The notes: generated by a model not told the origin, from the letters alone. A DNA stretch of 64,000 nucleotides from Pectobacterium colocasium (GCF_020181655.1 NZ_CP084032.1:3534001-3598000); one strand, 5' to 3'. Shown: positions 30,452 to 41,001, counted from the stretch's first letter. Numbers and translations are program-made.

Positions 30452-32251
30452 TTATTTACTGTCTTTGCCGACGTGCAGAATTGCCAGAAACGCTTCTTGC
30501 GGCAGCTCGACGTTACCGACCTGTTTCATACGTTTCTTACCATCTTTCTGTTTCTGCAACAGTTTTTTCTTACGGCTGACGTCACCACCATAACACTTGG
30601 CCAGTACGTTCTTACGCAATTGCTTAACCGTGGAGCGTGCAATAATGTGGTTACCAATCGCAGCCTGAATCGCGATATCAAACTGCTGACGCGGGATCAG
30701 ATCTTTCATTTTTTCGACCAGTTCACGGCCACGATATTGTGAATTATCGCGGTGCGTGATCAGCGCCAATGCATCCACACGCTCGTTATTGATCAACACA
30801 TCCACACGTACCATGTCTGATGCCTGGAAGCGTTTGAAGCTGTAATCCAGCGACGCATAACCACGAGACGTTGATTTCAGGCGGTCAAAGAAATCAAGCA
30901 CCACTTCAGCCATCGGAATCTCATAGGTCAGTGCAACCTGATTACCGTGGTAGACCATGTTCGTCTGCACGCCGCGCTTCTCGATACAAAGCGTAATCAC
31001 GTTGCCCAGATACTCCTGAGGCAGCAACATGTGACATTCGGCGATCGGTTCGCGCAGTTCCTGAATATTATTCAGCGGCGGCAGTTTGGAGGGACTATCG
31101 ACATAAACGGTTTCTTTTGCCGTCGTCTCAACTTCATACACTACCGTCGGTGCCGTGGTGATCAGATCCAGATCGTATTCACGTTCCAGACGTTCCTGAA
31201 TGATCTCCATGTGCAGCAGACCCAGGAAGCCGCAGCGGAAGCCGAAGCCCAGCGCGGTAGAACTTTCTGGCTCATAGAACAGAGAGGCATCATTGAGGCT
31301 CAGTTTGCCCAGCGCATCACGGAATGACTCATAGTCATCGGAGCTAATCGGGAACAGGCCAGCATAGACCTGCGGTTTGACTTTCTTGAAGCCCGGCAAC
31401 GCTTTTTCAGCCGGTTGGCGGGCCAGCGTCAGGGTATCCCCTACCGGAGCGCCCAAAATATCTTTGATGGCGCACACCAGCCAGCCCACTTCGCCACAGT
31501 TCAAGACATCGCGGTCGATCTGCTTCGGTGTAAAAATACCAAGACGGTCAGCGTTATAAACCTGGCCGGTACTCATCACCTTAATTTTATCGCCTTTGCG
31601 CATCGTGCCGTTTTTGATACGAACCAGCGACACAACGCCAAGGTAGTTATCAAACCAGGAGTCGATGATCAGCGCCTGTAGCGGCTCATCCGGGCTACCT
31701 TCTGGCGGAGGAATATCACGCACCAGACGATCCAGAACGTCCGGCACGCCAATCCCGGTTTTCGCGGAACAGCGCACGGCGTCGGTAGCATCAATGCCGA
31801 CAATGTCTTCAATTTCCTGAGCAACACGATCCGGATCAGCGGCAGGCAAGTCGATTTTGTTCAGAACCGGCACCACTTCCAGATTCATATCCAACGCGGT
31901 GTAGCAGTTAGCCAGCGTTTGCGCTTCAACGCCCTGCCCAGCGTCAACCACAAGCAGCGCGCCTTCGCAGGCAGCCAGCGAGCGGGAAACTTCATAAGAG
32001 AAGTCAACGTGCCCTGGGGTATCAATGAAGTTTAACTGGTAGGTTTGGCCATCCTGCGCTTTATAATCCAGCGTTACGCTTTGCGCTTTAATCGTTATTC
32101 CACGTTCACGTTCCAGATCCATGGAATCCAGAACCTGCGCAGCCATTTCACGCTCGGTCAAACCGCCGCAAATCTGGATAATACGGTCAGATAACGTTGA
32201 TTTACCGTGGTCGATATGGGCAATAATGGAGAAATTTCGTATGTGCTTCAT
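30452..32251 (-). CDS. lepA: Elongation factor 4 (LepA)
   Basis: This 599-residue translational GTPase acts in ribosome back-translocation and 30S maturation. G motifs [17 protein letters not shown] and NKIDLP are present, and the LepA-specific C-terminal domain ends [14 protein letters not shown] start at the ATG giving [14 protein letters not shown], as in E. coli. An in-frame extension of 33 codons to 32350 exists but does not resemble the family. Confidence 0.96.
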   Translation of the reverse strand: MKHIRNFSIIAHIDHGKSTLSDRIIQICGGLTEREMAAQVLDSMDLERERGITIKAQSVTLDYKAQDGQTYQLNFIDTPGHVDFSYEVSRSLAACEGALLVVDAGQGVEAQTLANCYTALDMNLEVVPVLNKIDLPAADPDRVAQEIEDIVGIDATDAVRCSAKTGIGVPDVLDRLVRDIPPPEGSPDEPLQALIIDSWFDNYLGVVSLVRIKNGTMRKGDKIKVMSTGQVYNADRLGIFTPKQIDRDVLNCGEVGWLVCAIKDILGAPVGDTLTLARQPAEKALPGFKKVKPQVYAGLFPISSDDYESFRDALGKLSLNDASLFYEPESSTALGFGFRCGFLGLLHMEIIQERLEREYDLDLITTAPTVVYEVETTAKETVYVDSPSKLPPLNNIQELREPIAECHMLLPQEYLGNVITLCIEKRGVQTNMVYHGNQVALTYEIPMAEVVLDFFDRLKSTSRGYASLDYSFKRFQASDMVRVDVLINNERVDALALITHRDNSQYRGRELVEKMKDLIPRQQFDIAIQAAIGNHIIARSTVKQLRKNVLAKCYGGDVSRKKKLLQKQKDGKKRMKQVGNVELPQEAFLAILHVGKDSK

Positions 32252-32581
32252 TATAAAAATTTTTCTACCTTGATATTCCTGAAATTCTTGCCGATGGGCA
32301 TGCGCATAGGTGAAAACAGCAGCGATGTTATTCCACCTGAATCGCAGCATTCTACATGCGAGAAGCGTGAAAACCTAGTCATGTCCGGTGCATTCCCCTT
32401 GATTATGACGGTTTTATTTGGAATAGCAGAACAACAAGAGGAAAGCAGGAAGTAAAGTGTCGTTACGTTGCAAACATCGTGTCGAAAAATCACAAACGTG
32501 TGAACAAGCTACGTGTGAATAATCTACGTGTGGACAACGTTTCCTTCCGCACCGCGCGTCATTTACGCCCGGTTAAGCAGG
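32252..32581. other. Intergenic region lepA-rseC with 15-bp tandem repeats
   Basis: The 330 bases contain no supported gene and should hold the lepA promoter. Three 15-bp units at 32496-32510, 32511-32525 and 32526-32540 share ACGTGTGAACAA-type sequence. They begin about 40 bases downstream of the rseC stop on the minus strand. Confidence 0.6.
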
Positions 32582-33034
32582 TCAATTTTGTAAGAGCGTG
32601 CCAGGCAGCGCAATTTGCAGGATAACGGGCTCATAACGTTTATTCTTACCCAATTGCTTCGCCCAGCGTTTCACGCCGATAAACGCCAGCCCACCGCCCA
32701 GCAACGCGCCGATGACCGCAGCCAGATCGGTGCCAAATAACGTTTGACAGATCGCCGCACCAATCAGCAACCCGACCAACGGCACGAAATAAACCAGAGT
32801 GGCGGAGAACAGCAGCCGCCCCTCAGAAATCCCCAATTCGACTTTTTGCCCGACTTCTAAGGGCCGATCGTAAGGGACATACAGCGTATTGTCGGCAGAA
32901 AGCCCAAGCTGACTTAATAAGCCGGTTCCACACGACGAACGGGATTTACAGCTACCACACCCCGCACTCGGCTCACACCGCAGCTCTGCAATGCCATCCT
33001 GCCATGAAACCACTGTCGCCCATTCTTTGATCAC
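32582..33034 (-). CDS. rseC: SoxR-reducing / sigma-E modulator RseC
   Basis: This 150-residue inner-membrane protein has a cysteine-rich N-terminal part (CEPSAGCGSCKSRSSCGTG), the probable metal or iron-sulfur site. Two membrane helices follow (LLFSATLVYFVPLVGLLIG and AAVIGALLGGGLAFIGV). RseC family members help reduce SoxR and modulate sigma-E. The start overlaps the rseB stop by four bases, and it ends the rpoE-rseABC operon. Confidence 0.95.
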   Translation of the reverse strand: MIKEWATVVSWQDGIAELRCEPSAGCGSCKSRSSCGTGLLSQLGLSADNTLYVPYDRPLEVGQKVELGISEGRLLFSATLVYFVPLVGLLIGAAICQTLFGTDLAAVIGALLGGGLAFIGVKRWAKQLGKNKRYEPVILQIALPGTLLQN

Positions 33035-33996
33035 GGTTGCCCCTTCAAGATAATGCTGTCAGCCACCCGTTTAGCCGTAGAAGGTGGAATGTCACCGACG
33101 ACGGTAATCTCGCGGTTGCCTTTCATGACAGTGTGAATGGAGCGTCGCCCCGTAAGCAGCGACTGTTCTTCACTCACATCAGAAGACGGGCTAATGTTAA
33201 TGGAAAAACTGAATAAACCATCGCTATACAGACGAGTTTCGATCGGAACGGACGAACCTGGCAATATTTTTTTGCTGTGTGAACGTTCTTTCATCCCGGC
33301 AGGCAGCCATTCAGGCTCCCAGGTAAAATCACCTTTTTCCCCAGCAAGCGTGGGGGGTAACACAGGAGGCAGTTTAATGCCTTCCAGCGGACGCATCACG
33401 CTCACCACATCATCATCAACAATCAGCGATGTCGTTAAGAATTGTTCCAACCGCTTGTCACCATTGCGATCCTGCAAATCGATACGCAATGGAAGTTTCG
33501 ATTCCGCATCAATCCACACCATATAACTGTAGCGTGTCCCATCGCGTGAAATGACTCGAATGCCTGATGCCAGACGATCGGCAATACGCACCCGTCCGTC
33601 GGCGGGAATGAAATCATAATAAGGCGATAGTTTCTGGAAATCGGCAAAGACCAGCGCAGGGAGAGAGTCAACGATATGATCGCTGGTGAGCGTAAATGGC
33701 TCAAAACCGGGATCGAAGTAGCTCACTTCATTACCACGCAGCACGATCTCGCGTCGCGGCCCGTCCATAAACAGCAATTGCGCTAAGGAACGATTGTTGA
33801 CCACGGCATGACGATACCGTACCGACTCGAACCCTTGCAGGGTAATGTTGATAAAGGAAATTTCGTAATTCAGAGAACGAACGGCGCTGTTCATCTGTTG
33901 CAGCAACGCACCCGGCTCAACATTCTGAGCCGGGGCGAACGTAGAATAAAACAGACTGCCAATCAGAAAACAGGCGGCGGACCAAACACGCTTCAT
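33031..33996 (-). CDS. rseB: Sigma-E regulatory protein RseB
   Basis: The product is a 321-residue periplasmic protein with a signal peptide (ACFLIGSLFYSTFAPAQN). RseB binds the periplasmic part of RseA and protects it from DegS; off-pathway LPS releases it. The two-domain MucB/RseB layout is visible, with the lipoprotein-like fold first and the small C-terminal domain ending DSIILKG. It overlaps rseA by one base and rseC by four. Confidence 0.96.
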   Translation of the reverse strand: MKRVWSAACFLIGSLFYSTFAPAQNVEPGALLQQMNSAVRSLNYEISFINITLQGFESVRYRHAVVNNRSLAQLLFMDGPRREIVLRGNEVSYFDPGFEPFTLTSDHIVDSLPALVFADFQKLSPYYDFIPADGRVRIADRLASGIRVISRDGTRYSYMVWIDAESKLPLRIDLQDRNGDKRLEQFLTTSLIVDDDVVSVMRPLEGIKLPPVLPPTLAGEKGDFTWEPEWLPAGMKERSHSKKILPGSSVPIETRLYSDGLFSFSINISPSSDVSEEQSLLTGRRSIHTVMKGNREITVVGDIPPSTAKRVADSIILKGQP

Positions 33997-34643
33997 TACC
34001 GAGGCTGCGTTCCTAATGATTGAGTACCAGGAACCTGAATGGCCGCTTGCTGATCGTCCTGCGGCAGAGCGTGTTCGGCATGCAGCCGACGCTGTAATTC
34101 GTAGTCCTGCAAAATAGCGTTAAGGCGGTTGCGCTGCATATCGGATTTCTGCTGACCGCTGTGAGGGGCAACATTTTCTGACGGCACGCCCAGACTCACA
34201 GGAGAGGCGGTGCCCATAGCAGGTAAGGTACTGAACACGCCGGATTCAACCACCGGTTCGGATACATTTCCCTGCTGGTAATTTTGTACGCCGACAATCA
34301 CGGCTAACGATACGCAGGCAGCAACACCAACTTGCGTCAGTTGGCTGCCCCACGGGCGGATTTTGTGCCAGAACGGCATCTTCGTCCATTCGACAGGTTG
34401 TGGCTGAGATTCAGGCTGCGCTTGTGGAACCAGACGAACAGGTTCTTTCTCGATTGCAGCAGCAACACGAGAAGCAATGTCCAGATGAATCACGTTTTCA
34501 CTGACATCACCACGCAACGTATCACGAATTAGATGATAACTTTGCCAACTTTGCTGCAACGCATCATCCCGTGACAATGCGCTTAGCAGTTCGGAATCTA
34601 CTGCTTCGCCATCCATTAAAGCGGAAAGTTTCTCTTTCTGCAT
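33996..34643 (-). CDS. rseA: Anti-sigma-E factor RseA
   Basis: This 215-residue single-pass inner-membrane protein has a cytoplasmic N-terminal domain (KLSALMDGEAVDSELLSAL) that binds sigma-E. The membrane helix is near residues 100-120 (VGVAACVSLAVIVGV) and the periplasmic tail is Gln-rich. Sequential cleavage by DegS and RseP releases sigma-E. The gene follows rpoE by 59 bases. The degP gene, a sigma-E target, lies in the same window at 58-60 kb. Confidence 0.96.
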   Translation of the reverse strand: MQKEKLSALMDGEAVDSELLSALSRDDALQQSWQSYHLIRDTLRGDVSENVIHLDIASRVAAAIEKEPVRLVPQAQPESQPQPVEWTKMPFWHKIRPWGSQLTQVGVAACVSLAVIVGVQNYQQGNVSEPVVESGVFSTLPAMGTASPVSLGVPSENVAPHSGQQKSDMQRNRLNAILQDYELQRRLHAEHALPQDDQQAAIQVPGTQSLGTQPR

Positions 34644-34702
34644 ACCGACACCCTTACCTTGTCAAATCCATCATTAGTCATGCGGATAGCTGAAAACGCT
34701 CG

Positions 34703-35278
34703 CTAGCGCTGAATAAGCGGTTGTACTTTATTATCAATCGCTTCCCGCGCCCGGAAAATACGAGAACGAACAGTGCCGACGGGACAATCCATAATCACGG
34801 CAATCTCTTCGTAGCTTAAACCGTCCAATTCGCGCAGCGTAATCGCTAAACGTAAATCTTCTGGCAAAGACTCGATAGTGCGGAAAACAATGCTTCGTAA
34901 TTCTTCAGACAACATTAAATTCTCAGGGTTCGATATTTCTTTCAGTGCACCCGCATTTTCATAGTTTTCCGCGTCATTCGCATCAATGTCGCTGGAAGGC
35001 GGACGCCGCCCCTGAGCGACCAGATAATTCTTGGCCGTATTCACTGCAATACGATACAGCCATGTATAAAACGCACTATCGCCGCGAAATGACTCTAACG
35101 CGCGATAGGCTTTAATGAACGATTCCTGTACCACGTCCGGCACGTCTCCCTGAGGAACATACCGCGATACCAGGCTCGCTACCTTATGCTGATAACGAAC
35201 GACCAACAAGTTAAACGATTTTTGATCGCCTTTTTGGACTCGCTCGACCAGAACCTGATCTGCCAGTTGCTCGCTCAT
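34703..35278 (-). CDS. rpoE: RNA polymerase sigma-E factor
   Basis: This 191-residue ECF sigma factor for envelope stress has region 2 with YQHKVASLVSRY and YTWLYRIAVNTAKNYL, and region 4 with LRELDGLSYEEIAVIMDCPVG for -35 recognition. It leads the rseABC operon. A sigma-E type promoter 91-118 bases upstream indicates autoregulation. Confidence 0.98.
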   Translation of the reverse strand: MSEQLADQVLVERVQKGDQKSFNLLVVRYQHKVASLVSRYVPQGDVPDVVQESFIKAYRALESFRGDSAFYTWLYRIAVNTAKNYLVAQGRRPPSSDIDANDAENYENAGALKEISNPENLMLSEELRSIVFRTIESLPEDLRLAITLRELDGLSYEEIAVIMDCPVGTVRSRIFRAREAIDNKVQPLIQR

Positions 35279-35677
35279 CCGAGGTAATCTCTACTCAAAC
35301 CGTTCTCCACGCGTAAACGTAAAATAGTACTGCCAGCTATATAAGTCATGTTTAGAGCAAGCTCCTCATTAGAACCAAGACATCCAATAAAGTTCCGAGC
35401 TATCGTTTTTCTTTTGCTTAGCGCCGTTACTTGTCTTTGCGATGCGTATCATGACGCATTCTCTTCATCACACATTGCCTTTATCAAAAATGGTCTTCAT
35501 TTGAGGCTCTACGTACTTCCGGGGGATGATACGATAAATCTGGGGTATTCGCACGATTCACCCTGATCTGCCATACGTTTATTTATAGCGCAGAGAAGGG
35601 GCTAAAAACCAATGCAGCAATCAAGCATTGGGTGCTAACATCGGATTTCCTCTTCTTTTTGCACCCACGACACGACC
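35279..35677. promoter_or_regulatory. Divergent region rpoE / nadB
   Basis: These 399 bases hold no supported gene. Besides the sigma-E promoter of rpoE, they must contain further rpoE promoters and the nadB promoter. I saw no clear NadR-type TGTTTA-N6-TAAACA site. Confidence 0.5.
35369..35396 (-). promoter_or_regulatory. Sigma-E promoter of rpoE
   Basis: On the minus strand GGAACTT (35390-35396) is followed by exactly 16 bases and TCTAA (35369-35373). This matches the sigma-E consensus GGAACTT-N16-TCTGA/TCAAA closely and lies at the expected distance upstream of rpoE. Confidence 0.85.
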
Positions 35678-37279
35678 ATGCAAACGACCACTGAATACGT
35701 CTGTGATGTTTTAATCATTGGCAGCGGCGCTGCCGGGCTTTCACTGGCGCTGCGTCTGGCTTCTCATGCCAACGTGACGGTATTAAGCAAAGGCCCGCTC
35801 AACGAAGGCGCGACGTTTTATGCTCAGGGCGGCATCGCAGCCGTTTTTGATGAAACCGACACGATTGACTCCCATATCGAAGATACCCTGATCGCTGGCG
35901 ATGGCCTGTGTGAACGGGAAGCCGTTGAGTTTATCGCTAGCAATGCCAAACACTGCGTGCAATGGCTTATCGAACAAGGCGTGCTATTCGATACTGAAAC
36001 CAGCACCAGCGGCGAAGAACGCTATCACCTCACACGCGAAGGCGGGCATAGCCACCGTCGAATTCTGCACGCGGCGGATGCAACCGGAAAAGAAGTGGAA
36101 AATACGCTGGTGCAGAAAGCGCTATCCCATCCGAATATTCAGATTATGGAACGCTGCAACGCCGTCGATTTGATTACCTCAAATAAGCTGGGTTTGCCCG
36201 GTACACGTCGCATTGTCGGTGCTTATATCTGGAACCGTGAACGCGAGCGCGTCGAATCTTGCCGGGCAAAAACGGTAGTTTTAGCGACGGGCGGGGCATC
36301 CAAGGTTTATCAATACACCACGAATCCTGATATTTCCTCTGGCGATGGTATTGCCATGGCCTGGCGCGCGGGTTGCCGCGTGGCAAATCTGGAATTCAAT
36401 CAGTTTCACCCGACCTGCCTATTCCACCCACAGGCGCGAAATTTCCTGCTGACGGAAGCGCTGCGCGGTGAAGGCGCATACCTGAAACGCCCTGACGGCA
36501 CGCGTTTTATGCCCGACTTCGACGCCAGAGGCGAACTGGCCCCACGCGACGTGGTCGCCCGCGCGATTGACCATGAGATGAAACGGCTCGGCGCAGACTG
36601 CATGTATCTGGATATCAGCCACAAACCCAAAGCGTTCATCAAACAGCACTTCCCGACCATCGATGAAAAGCTGCAATCTCTCGGCATCGATCTGACGCGT
36701 GAACCGATCCCCATCGTCCCCGCCGCACACTACACCTGCGGTGGCGTGATGGTCGATCAACATGGCCGTACCGATCTTGACGGCCTGTATGCGATTGGCG
36801 AAGTCAGCTACACCGGATTGCACGGTGCGAATCGCATGGCGTCCAACTCATTACTGGAGTGTCTGGTTTACGGCTGGTCCGCCGCGGAGGATATCTTGCA
36901 GCGCTTACCGCAAATCAAAGCGGTGAAAAAATTACCAGATTGGGATGAAAGCCAGGTCGACAACTCCGACGAACAGGTGGTGATCCAGCATAACTGGCAC
37001 GAACTGCGTCTGTTTATGTGGGATTACGTTGGGATCGTGCGAACCACGAAGCGGCTGGAGCGGGCACAGCGCCGCATCCATCAGCTTCAGCAGGAAATCA
37101 ATGAGTATTACGCCCACTTCCGTATTTCCAACAATTTGCTGGAGCTGCGTAATCTGGTGCAGGTCGCCGAACTCATCGTCCGCTGCGCGCTGGAAAGAAA
37201 AGAAAGCCGCGGGCTGCACTATACCCTGGATTATCCAGAACAGTTCGACGCGCCGACGCCAACCATTTTAGTGCCGTAG
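35678..37279 (+). CDS. nadB: L-aspartate oxidase
   Basis: This 533-residue FAD enzyme oxidises L-aspartate to iminoaspartate, the first step of de novo NAD synthesis. The dinucleotide fold [11 protein letters not shown] is at the N-terminus. The segments [25 protein letters not shown] and [16 protein letters not shown] are conserved. It is divergent from rpoE, as in E. coli. The stop codon TAG begins a 15-bp tandem repeat, then a terminator. Confidence 0.97.
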   Translation: MQTTTEYVCDVLIIGSGAAGLSLALRLASHANVTVLSKGPLNEGATFYAQGGIAAVFDETDTIDSHIEDTLIAGDGLCEREAVEFIASNAKHCVQWLIEQGVLFDTETSTSGEERYHLTREGGHSHRRILHAADATGKEVENTLVQKALSHPNIQIMERCNAVDLITSNKLGLPGTRRIVGAYIWNRERERVESCRAKTVVLATGGASKVYQYTTNPDISSGDGIAMAWRAGCRVANLEFNQFHPTCLFHPQARNFLLTEALRGEGAYLKRPDGTRFMPDFDARGELAPRDVVARAIDHEMKRLGADCMYLDISHKPKAFIKQHFPTIDEKLQSLGIDLTREPIPIVPAAHYTCGGVMVDQHGRTDLDGLYAIGEVSYTGLHGANRMASNSLLECLVYGWSAAEDILQRLPQIKAVKKLPDWDESQVDNSDEQVVIQHNWHELRLFMWDYVGIVRTTKRLERAQRRIHQLQQEINEYYAHFRISNNLLELRNLVQVAELIVRCALERKESRGLHYTLDYPEQFDAPTPTILVP

Positions 37280-37322
37280 TTTATAAAGACATAGTTTATA
37301 AAATCAGAGTTTATAAAATCGT
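37278..37322. repeat. 15-bp tandem repeat starting at the nadB stop codon
   Basis: Three units (37278-37292, 37293-37307, 37308-37322) share AGTTTATAAA plus a variable five bases. The nadB TAG stop is the junction of the first unit. Confidence 0.9.
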
Positions 37323-37350
37323 CGTTCACAGAGAATTATTCGCTCAGCAA

Positions 37351-37382
37351 AGGCAGACGCAGCAACAAGGCGTCTGCTTTTT
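37351..37382. terminator. Terminator between nadB and trmN6
   Basis: Stem GCAGACGC / GCGTCTGC (37353-37360 with 37370-37377), preceded by AAAG on the left and followed by TTTTT on the right. It ends nadB; the A-rich left flank may also serve converging trmN6 transcripts. Confidence 0.85.
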
Positions 37383-37399
37383 ACATAAAAGAATAAGAG

Positions 37400-38146
37400 T
37401 TACATAAAGAGATAAAAATCTTTTGTCAGCTGTTGGAAAGCCGTCGAGTAACGTCTTTCTGCATCACGAATTGCGAGCGAGGCATTCACACATTCTCTTG
37501 TCTGACGAGACAACGCCAGCAAAACACGGTGCGCGGGTTTATCTTCCTGTTCAGATACGCGAAGCTGCTGGTGAACGTACCAGTTATGCTGCTGTGCCAG
37601 CGGAATAAATTTCTCCGCAACCTGAACGGGCAACACCACGCAAAAAAGCCCCTCAGGGGCCAGCAGTTGATGCGCACAGCGCAACAGGGCATCATGAGTT
37701 AATAAGGTGGTATAACGCGCCTGCTCACGTTCAGCCGATCCGCACGCGATCCCCGGCGGGAAATAAGGCGGATTGCTAATAATCAAGGAGTAGTCGGCGA
37801 TTCGTGTCTCAGCAAACCCCACGATGTCCTCAGCATAGACCGTAATTCTGTCGGCCCATGGCGAAGCTGCAACGTTTTCCTTCGCCTGCTGACTCGCGGC
37901 GCTATCCAGTTCGACGGCATCAATCCGAACATGCGATTCAGAACGTTGCGCCAGCATCAGCGCGAGAAGACCGGAACCGCTACCGATATCAAGGATCCGC
38001 GTGGCCGAGGACGCCGGCGTCCAGGCGCCCAGCAAAATGCCGTCGGTCCCCACCTTCATGGCACAGCGATCGTGCGCCACAAAGAATTGCTTGAAGGTAA
38101 ATCCATCCCGACGCAATGTCAGTTTATTATCAGCCTGATGACTCAT
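37400..38146 (-). CDS. trmN6: tRNA1(Val) (adenine(37)-N6)-methyltransferase
   Basis: This 248-residue SAM-dependent enzyme (YfiC) methylates A37 of tRNA-Val. Motif I ([18 protein letters not shown]) and the N6-adenine motif NPPYFPPG are intact. It is divergent from srmB, the enteric order. The last codons and stop (TTTATGTAA) recur 19 bases downstream, a weaker case of stop-codon repetition. Confidence 0.95.
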   Translation of the reverse strand: MSHQADNKLTLRRDGFTFKQFFVAHDRCAMKVGTDGILLGAWTPASSATRILDIGSGSGLLALMLAQRSESHVRIDAVELDSAASQQAKENVAASPWADRITVYAEDIVGFAETRIADYSLIISNPPYFPPGIACGSAEREQARYTTLLTHDALLRCAHQLLAPEGLFCVVLPVQVAEKFIPLAQQHNWYVHQQLRVSEQEDKPAHRVLLALSRQTRECVNASLAIRDAERRYSTAFQQLTKDFYLFM

Positions 38147-38280
38147 GAAAATAAGATTCCAAACGCAAACCGCAGTAGCATAGGTGAAACGTCAGTACAG
38201 GAAAAGCGCCGTTGTCTGCTTAAACAGGTGAAGAACCCGGCCAATCCGTCTATAATCGGCGCCCCAAACAGAGGTAGACC

Positions 38281-39606
38281 ATGACTGTAACCAATTTTTC
38301 CGAGCTCGATCTTGATGAAAGCCTGTTAGACGCCCTGCGTGACATGGGCTACGAACGCCCGACCGCGATTCAAGCTGCGGCAATCCCACCGGCGATGGAA
38401 GGCCGCGATGTACTGGGTTCTGCGCCGACAGGAACCGGTAAAACCGCCGCTTATCTGCTACCTGTTTTGCAGCATCTTATCGATTTCCCTCGTAAAAAAT
38501 CAGGTCCGCCTCGTATTCTGATCCTCACGCCAACCCGTGAACTCGCCATGCAGGTAGCCGATCAGGCGCGCGCGTTTGCGGCACACACGCATCTGGATGT
38601 CGCCACGATCACCGGCGGCGTGGCCTACATGAACCACGCTGAAGTCTTCAGTGAAAATCAGGATATCGTCGTCGCGACAACCGGTCGTCTGCTGCAATAC
38701 ATCAAAGAAGAAAACTTCGATTGCCGCGCAGTAGAAACGCTGATTCTGGATGAAGCGGACAGAATGCTGGACATGGGCTTCGCTCAGGATATTGAACACA
38801 TCGCCGGGGAAACCCGCTGGCGTAAGCAAACTCTGCTCTTTTCTGCGACGCTGGAAGGGGACGCGATCAAAGATTTCGCCGAGCGTTTGCTCAACGATCC
38901 GGTTGAAATCGAATCCGATCCATCTCGTCGGGAACGCAAAAAAATTCTGCAATGGTATTACCGCGCCGACGACATCAAACACAAAACCGCCCTGCTCTGC
39001 CATCAGCTAAAACAGCCGGATGTGACGCGTTCTATTGTCTTTGTGCGCAAACGTGAGCGTGTGCATGAACTGGTTGCCTGGCTGCGTGAAGCGGGCATTA
39101 CCGCCTGCTACCTCGAAGGTGAAATGGTGCAGGCCAAACGTAACGAAGCGATCAAACGCCTGAGCGACGGGCGCGTCAACGTGCTGGTTGCTACGGACGT
39201 GGCGGCACGCGGCATCGATATTAACGATGTCAGCCACGTCTTCAACTTCGATTTACCACGCACATCGGACACTTATCTTCACCGTATTGGCCGCACTGGC
39301 CGCGCGGGCCGTAAAGGCTGTGCTATCTCTTTCGTCGAAGCGCACGATCATCTGCTGCTGGGAAAAATCAGCCGCTACCTGAATGAACCGCTAAAACCGC
39401 GCGTCATTGATGAACTTCGCCCAACGACCAAAGCACCAAGCCCTAAAACCACGGGCAAACCGTCGAAAAAAGTGCTGGCTCAGAGAAAAGAGAAGAAAGC
39501 GAAGGAAAAAGAAAAAGTTAAGGTGAAAGTTCGCTATCGCGATAGCAAAAATATCGGTAAGCGTCGTCAGCCAACGCAGAAAGCCGATGAGCCGTCAGGC
39601 GAATAA
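38281..39606 (+). CDS. srmB: ATP-dependent RNA helicase SrmB
   Basis: This 441-residue DEAD-box helicase acts early in 50S assembly. The order of motifs is intact: Q-motif region ERPTAIQ, motif I PTGTGKTAA, motif II LDEADRMLDMG, motif III SATLEG, motif V ATDVAARGID and motif VI HRIGRTGRAG. A Lys/Arg-rich tail from about residue 385 binds RNA. Its natural terminator is split by the IS4-type element inserted 18 bases after the stop. Confidence 0.97.
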   Translation: MTVTNFSELDLDESLLDALRDMGYERPTAIQAAAIPPAMEGRDVLGSAPTGTGKTAAYLLPVLQHLIDFPRKKSGPPRILILTPTRELAMQVADQARAFAAHTHLDVATITGGVAYMNHAEVFSENQDIVVATTGRLLQYIKEENFDCRAVETLILDEADRMLDMGFAQDIEHIAGETRWRKQTLLFSATLEGDAIKDFAERLLNDPVEIESDPSRRERKKILQWYYRADDIKHKTALLCHQLKQPDVTRSIVFVRKRERVHELVAWLREAGITACYLEGEMVQAKRNEAIKRLSDGRVNVLVATDVAARGIDINDVSHVFNFDLPRTSDTYLHRIGRTGRAGRKGCAISFVEAHDHLLLGKISRYLNEPLKPRVIDELRPTTKAPSPKTTGKPSKKVLAQRKEKKAKEKEKVKVKVRYRDSKNIGKRRQPTQKADEPSGE

Positions 39607-39634
39607 TAGTGATATAAAAAAGGGAGCCTCGGCT

Positions 39635-39670
39635 AATGCCGGTCACTTAAGGTGACCGGCATTGTTTTTT
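39635..39670 (+). terminator. Terminator carried by the IS left end
   Basis: A perfect 12-bp stem (AATGCCGGTCAC / GTGACCGGCATT, loop TTAAG) followed by GTTTTTT sits at the very edge of the element. It should stop transcripts coming from srmB, replacing the terminator the insertion destroyed. It overlaps the transposase 3' end. Confidence 0.75.
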
Positions 39671-40965
39671 AACGGATATTTCGCTCGTCTTCCCCTGATT
39701 TCTCGGGGGTAACTTCGCTCCCTTCTTAACGGCAATACCAGATAGATTGCCTGCTCATAAAAATGCTTCAGATGTCCTGGTATCGCACCCGGTGATGAAC
39801 CCGGCAGACCGATAAGTAATCGCCAGATTTCCGTCAGGGCGCCGCTGAAGCTCAACTGATACGGCAGGTAATCTCCTTTCAGCGTAAACGCCATTTTCAC
39901 CATCTGATAACGCACCAGATTGTACGTCAGCAGCACGCCCCACAACTCCTGCCTCACCATTTCCGGCAGTCTGCTCCGTAAATGCCACCTGTTACCCAGC
40001 AAGCCTTGTTTCGCCTCGCGATATCCCAACTCGATTTCCCATCGGTGAGCGTAAAGGGCGTTCACCTCCGCCGCCGGATAACGCATCGGGTCCGTCAGTG
40101 ACGTAAGCACCTCTCGCGTTTTTCCCTCTATCATCTTCGTTAACAACCGCGCTGTGATGCTCTCCGGCAGCGTCGCCCATTGTTTACGCGCCTGCGGCGA
40201 TGTCTTTATCCGTACCAGTCTGTCTTGCCTGCCCAGCTTGCTTATCACTTCGTATTGCGTATTTTTCTTCAACGGCAGCAGCCAGTGCCGATTTTCCCCC
40301 GCTGTTCGCCAGTGATGCAGTAAACCGACGGAGTAAAACCCTTTGTCGAACAGGGTAATGCTGTTATCTGGTGTTTTTCCGGTCAGCTCTGCTGCCAGCC
40401 GCATCTCGTTGACATCGTAGCGGCCGAACGCACTGGCGGTTATCAGATGACTGCTCAGTTCCATCAGGCAAGCCATTCTCACCTGCGGGTAACCCTTGTC
40501 GCCGTGCTGATTGGAGGCCTTGCCGAAGGCCGCCTCATTTTCCGGTGTATCCTGCGTTTGCCAGACCACACCGTCGACGGCAAAGAGGTTAAGCCCATGC
40601 CATTGTGGGTGCTGAGCCTGTTCGTTCCAGTGTCGTTGTGTGATATCAAACAGTTCTCTGACAGCAGCCTCACCGAGCGTCTGCCGCCGTTGTATGACTG
40701 AACTGGGGGCGATGAACGGGGTGCCGGAGCGATCAGCGATATCCATGAGATTAACGATGTGGGAAAGAGGGCGCTGATTGAATACGGCCATGCCAATAAC
40801 CAGCCACACCATGGACTCAAGGGGGAGTTTTCGCTTGCGCAGCGTGACGGTATCAGTGAGCGTTAATGCCTGTTCAATCATGCTAACGGGTAGGAGATCA
40901 GCCAGAGTGTGAATCTGTTCCGGCGCAGTAAGATTGATAATGCCAAGAGCCTGAGAAAGTTGCAT
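39643..40965 (-). CDS. IS4-family transposase
   Basis: The 440-residue DDE transposase closely follows the E. coli IS4 protein. The first Asp lies in LFAVDGVVWQ, the second in ITLFDKGFYSVGLL, and the IS4 signature Y-(2)-R-(3)-E-(6)-K is intact in YAHRWEIELGYREAK. I start at the ATG of MQLSQALG, matching the IS4 start; a TTG 19 codons upstream is in frame but crosses a hairpin. No frameshift is visible, so the element may be active. Confidence 0.93.
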   Translation of the reverse strand: MQLSQALGIINLTAPEQIHTLADLLPVSMIEQALTLTDTVTLRKRKLPLESMVWLVIGMAVFNQRPLSHIVNLMDIADRSGTPFIAPSSVIQRRQTLGEAAVRELFDITQRHWNEQAQHPQWHGLNLFAVDGVVWQTQDTPENEAAFGKASNQHGDKGYPQVRMACLMELSSHLITASAFGRYDVNEMRLAAELTGKTPDNSITLFDKGFYSVGLLHHWRTAGENRHWLLPLKKNTQYEVISKLGRQDRLVRIKTSPQARKQWATLPESITARLLTKMIEGKTREVLTSLTDPMRYPAAEVNALYAHRWEIELGYREAKQGLLGNRWHLRSRLPEMVRQELWGVLLTYNLVRYQMVKMAFTLKGDYLPYQLSFSGALTEIWRLLIGLPGSSPGAIPGHLKHFYEQAIYLVLPLRRERSYPREIRGRRAKYPLKNNAGHLK

Positions 40966-41001
40966 AAAAAAAGGTCCATGAATGTCATGAACCTTTTTTA
41001 C
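40966..41001. promoter_or_regulatory. Inverted repeat before the transposase start
   Basis: AAAAAAGGTCCATGA...TCATGAACCTTTTTT forms a near-perfect hairpin immediately 5' of the transposase ATG. It looks like a terminator and could shield the transposase from read-through transcription or hide its start, as known for other IS4-group elements. Confidence 0.5.

Noticed and set aside
32252..32350. N-terminal extension of LepA
   Set aside because: The extra 33 codons do not resemble the family and the GTPase domain starts normally at MKHIRNFS.
35348..35566. A 72-codon plus-strand frame between rpoE and nadB
   Set aside because: It lies across the rpoE sigma-E promoter, has no ribosome site and no recognisable domain.
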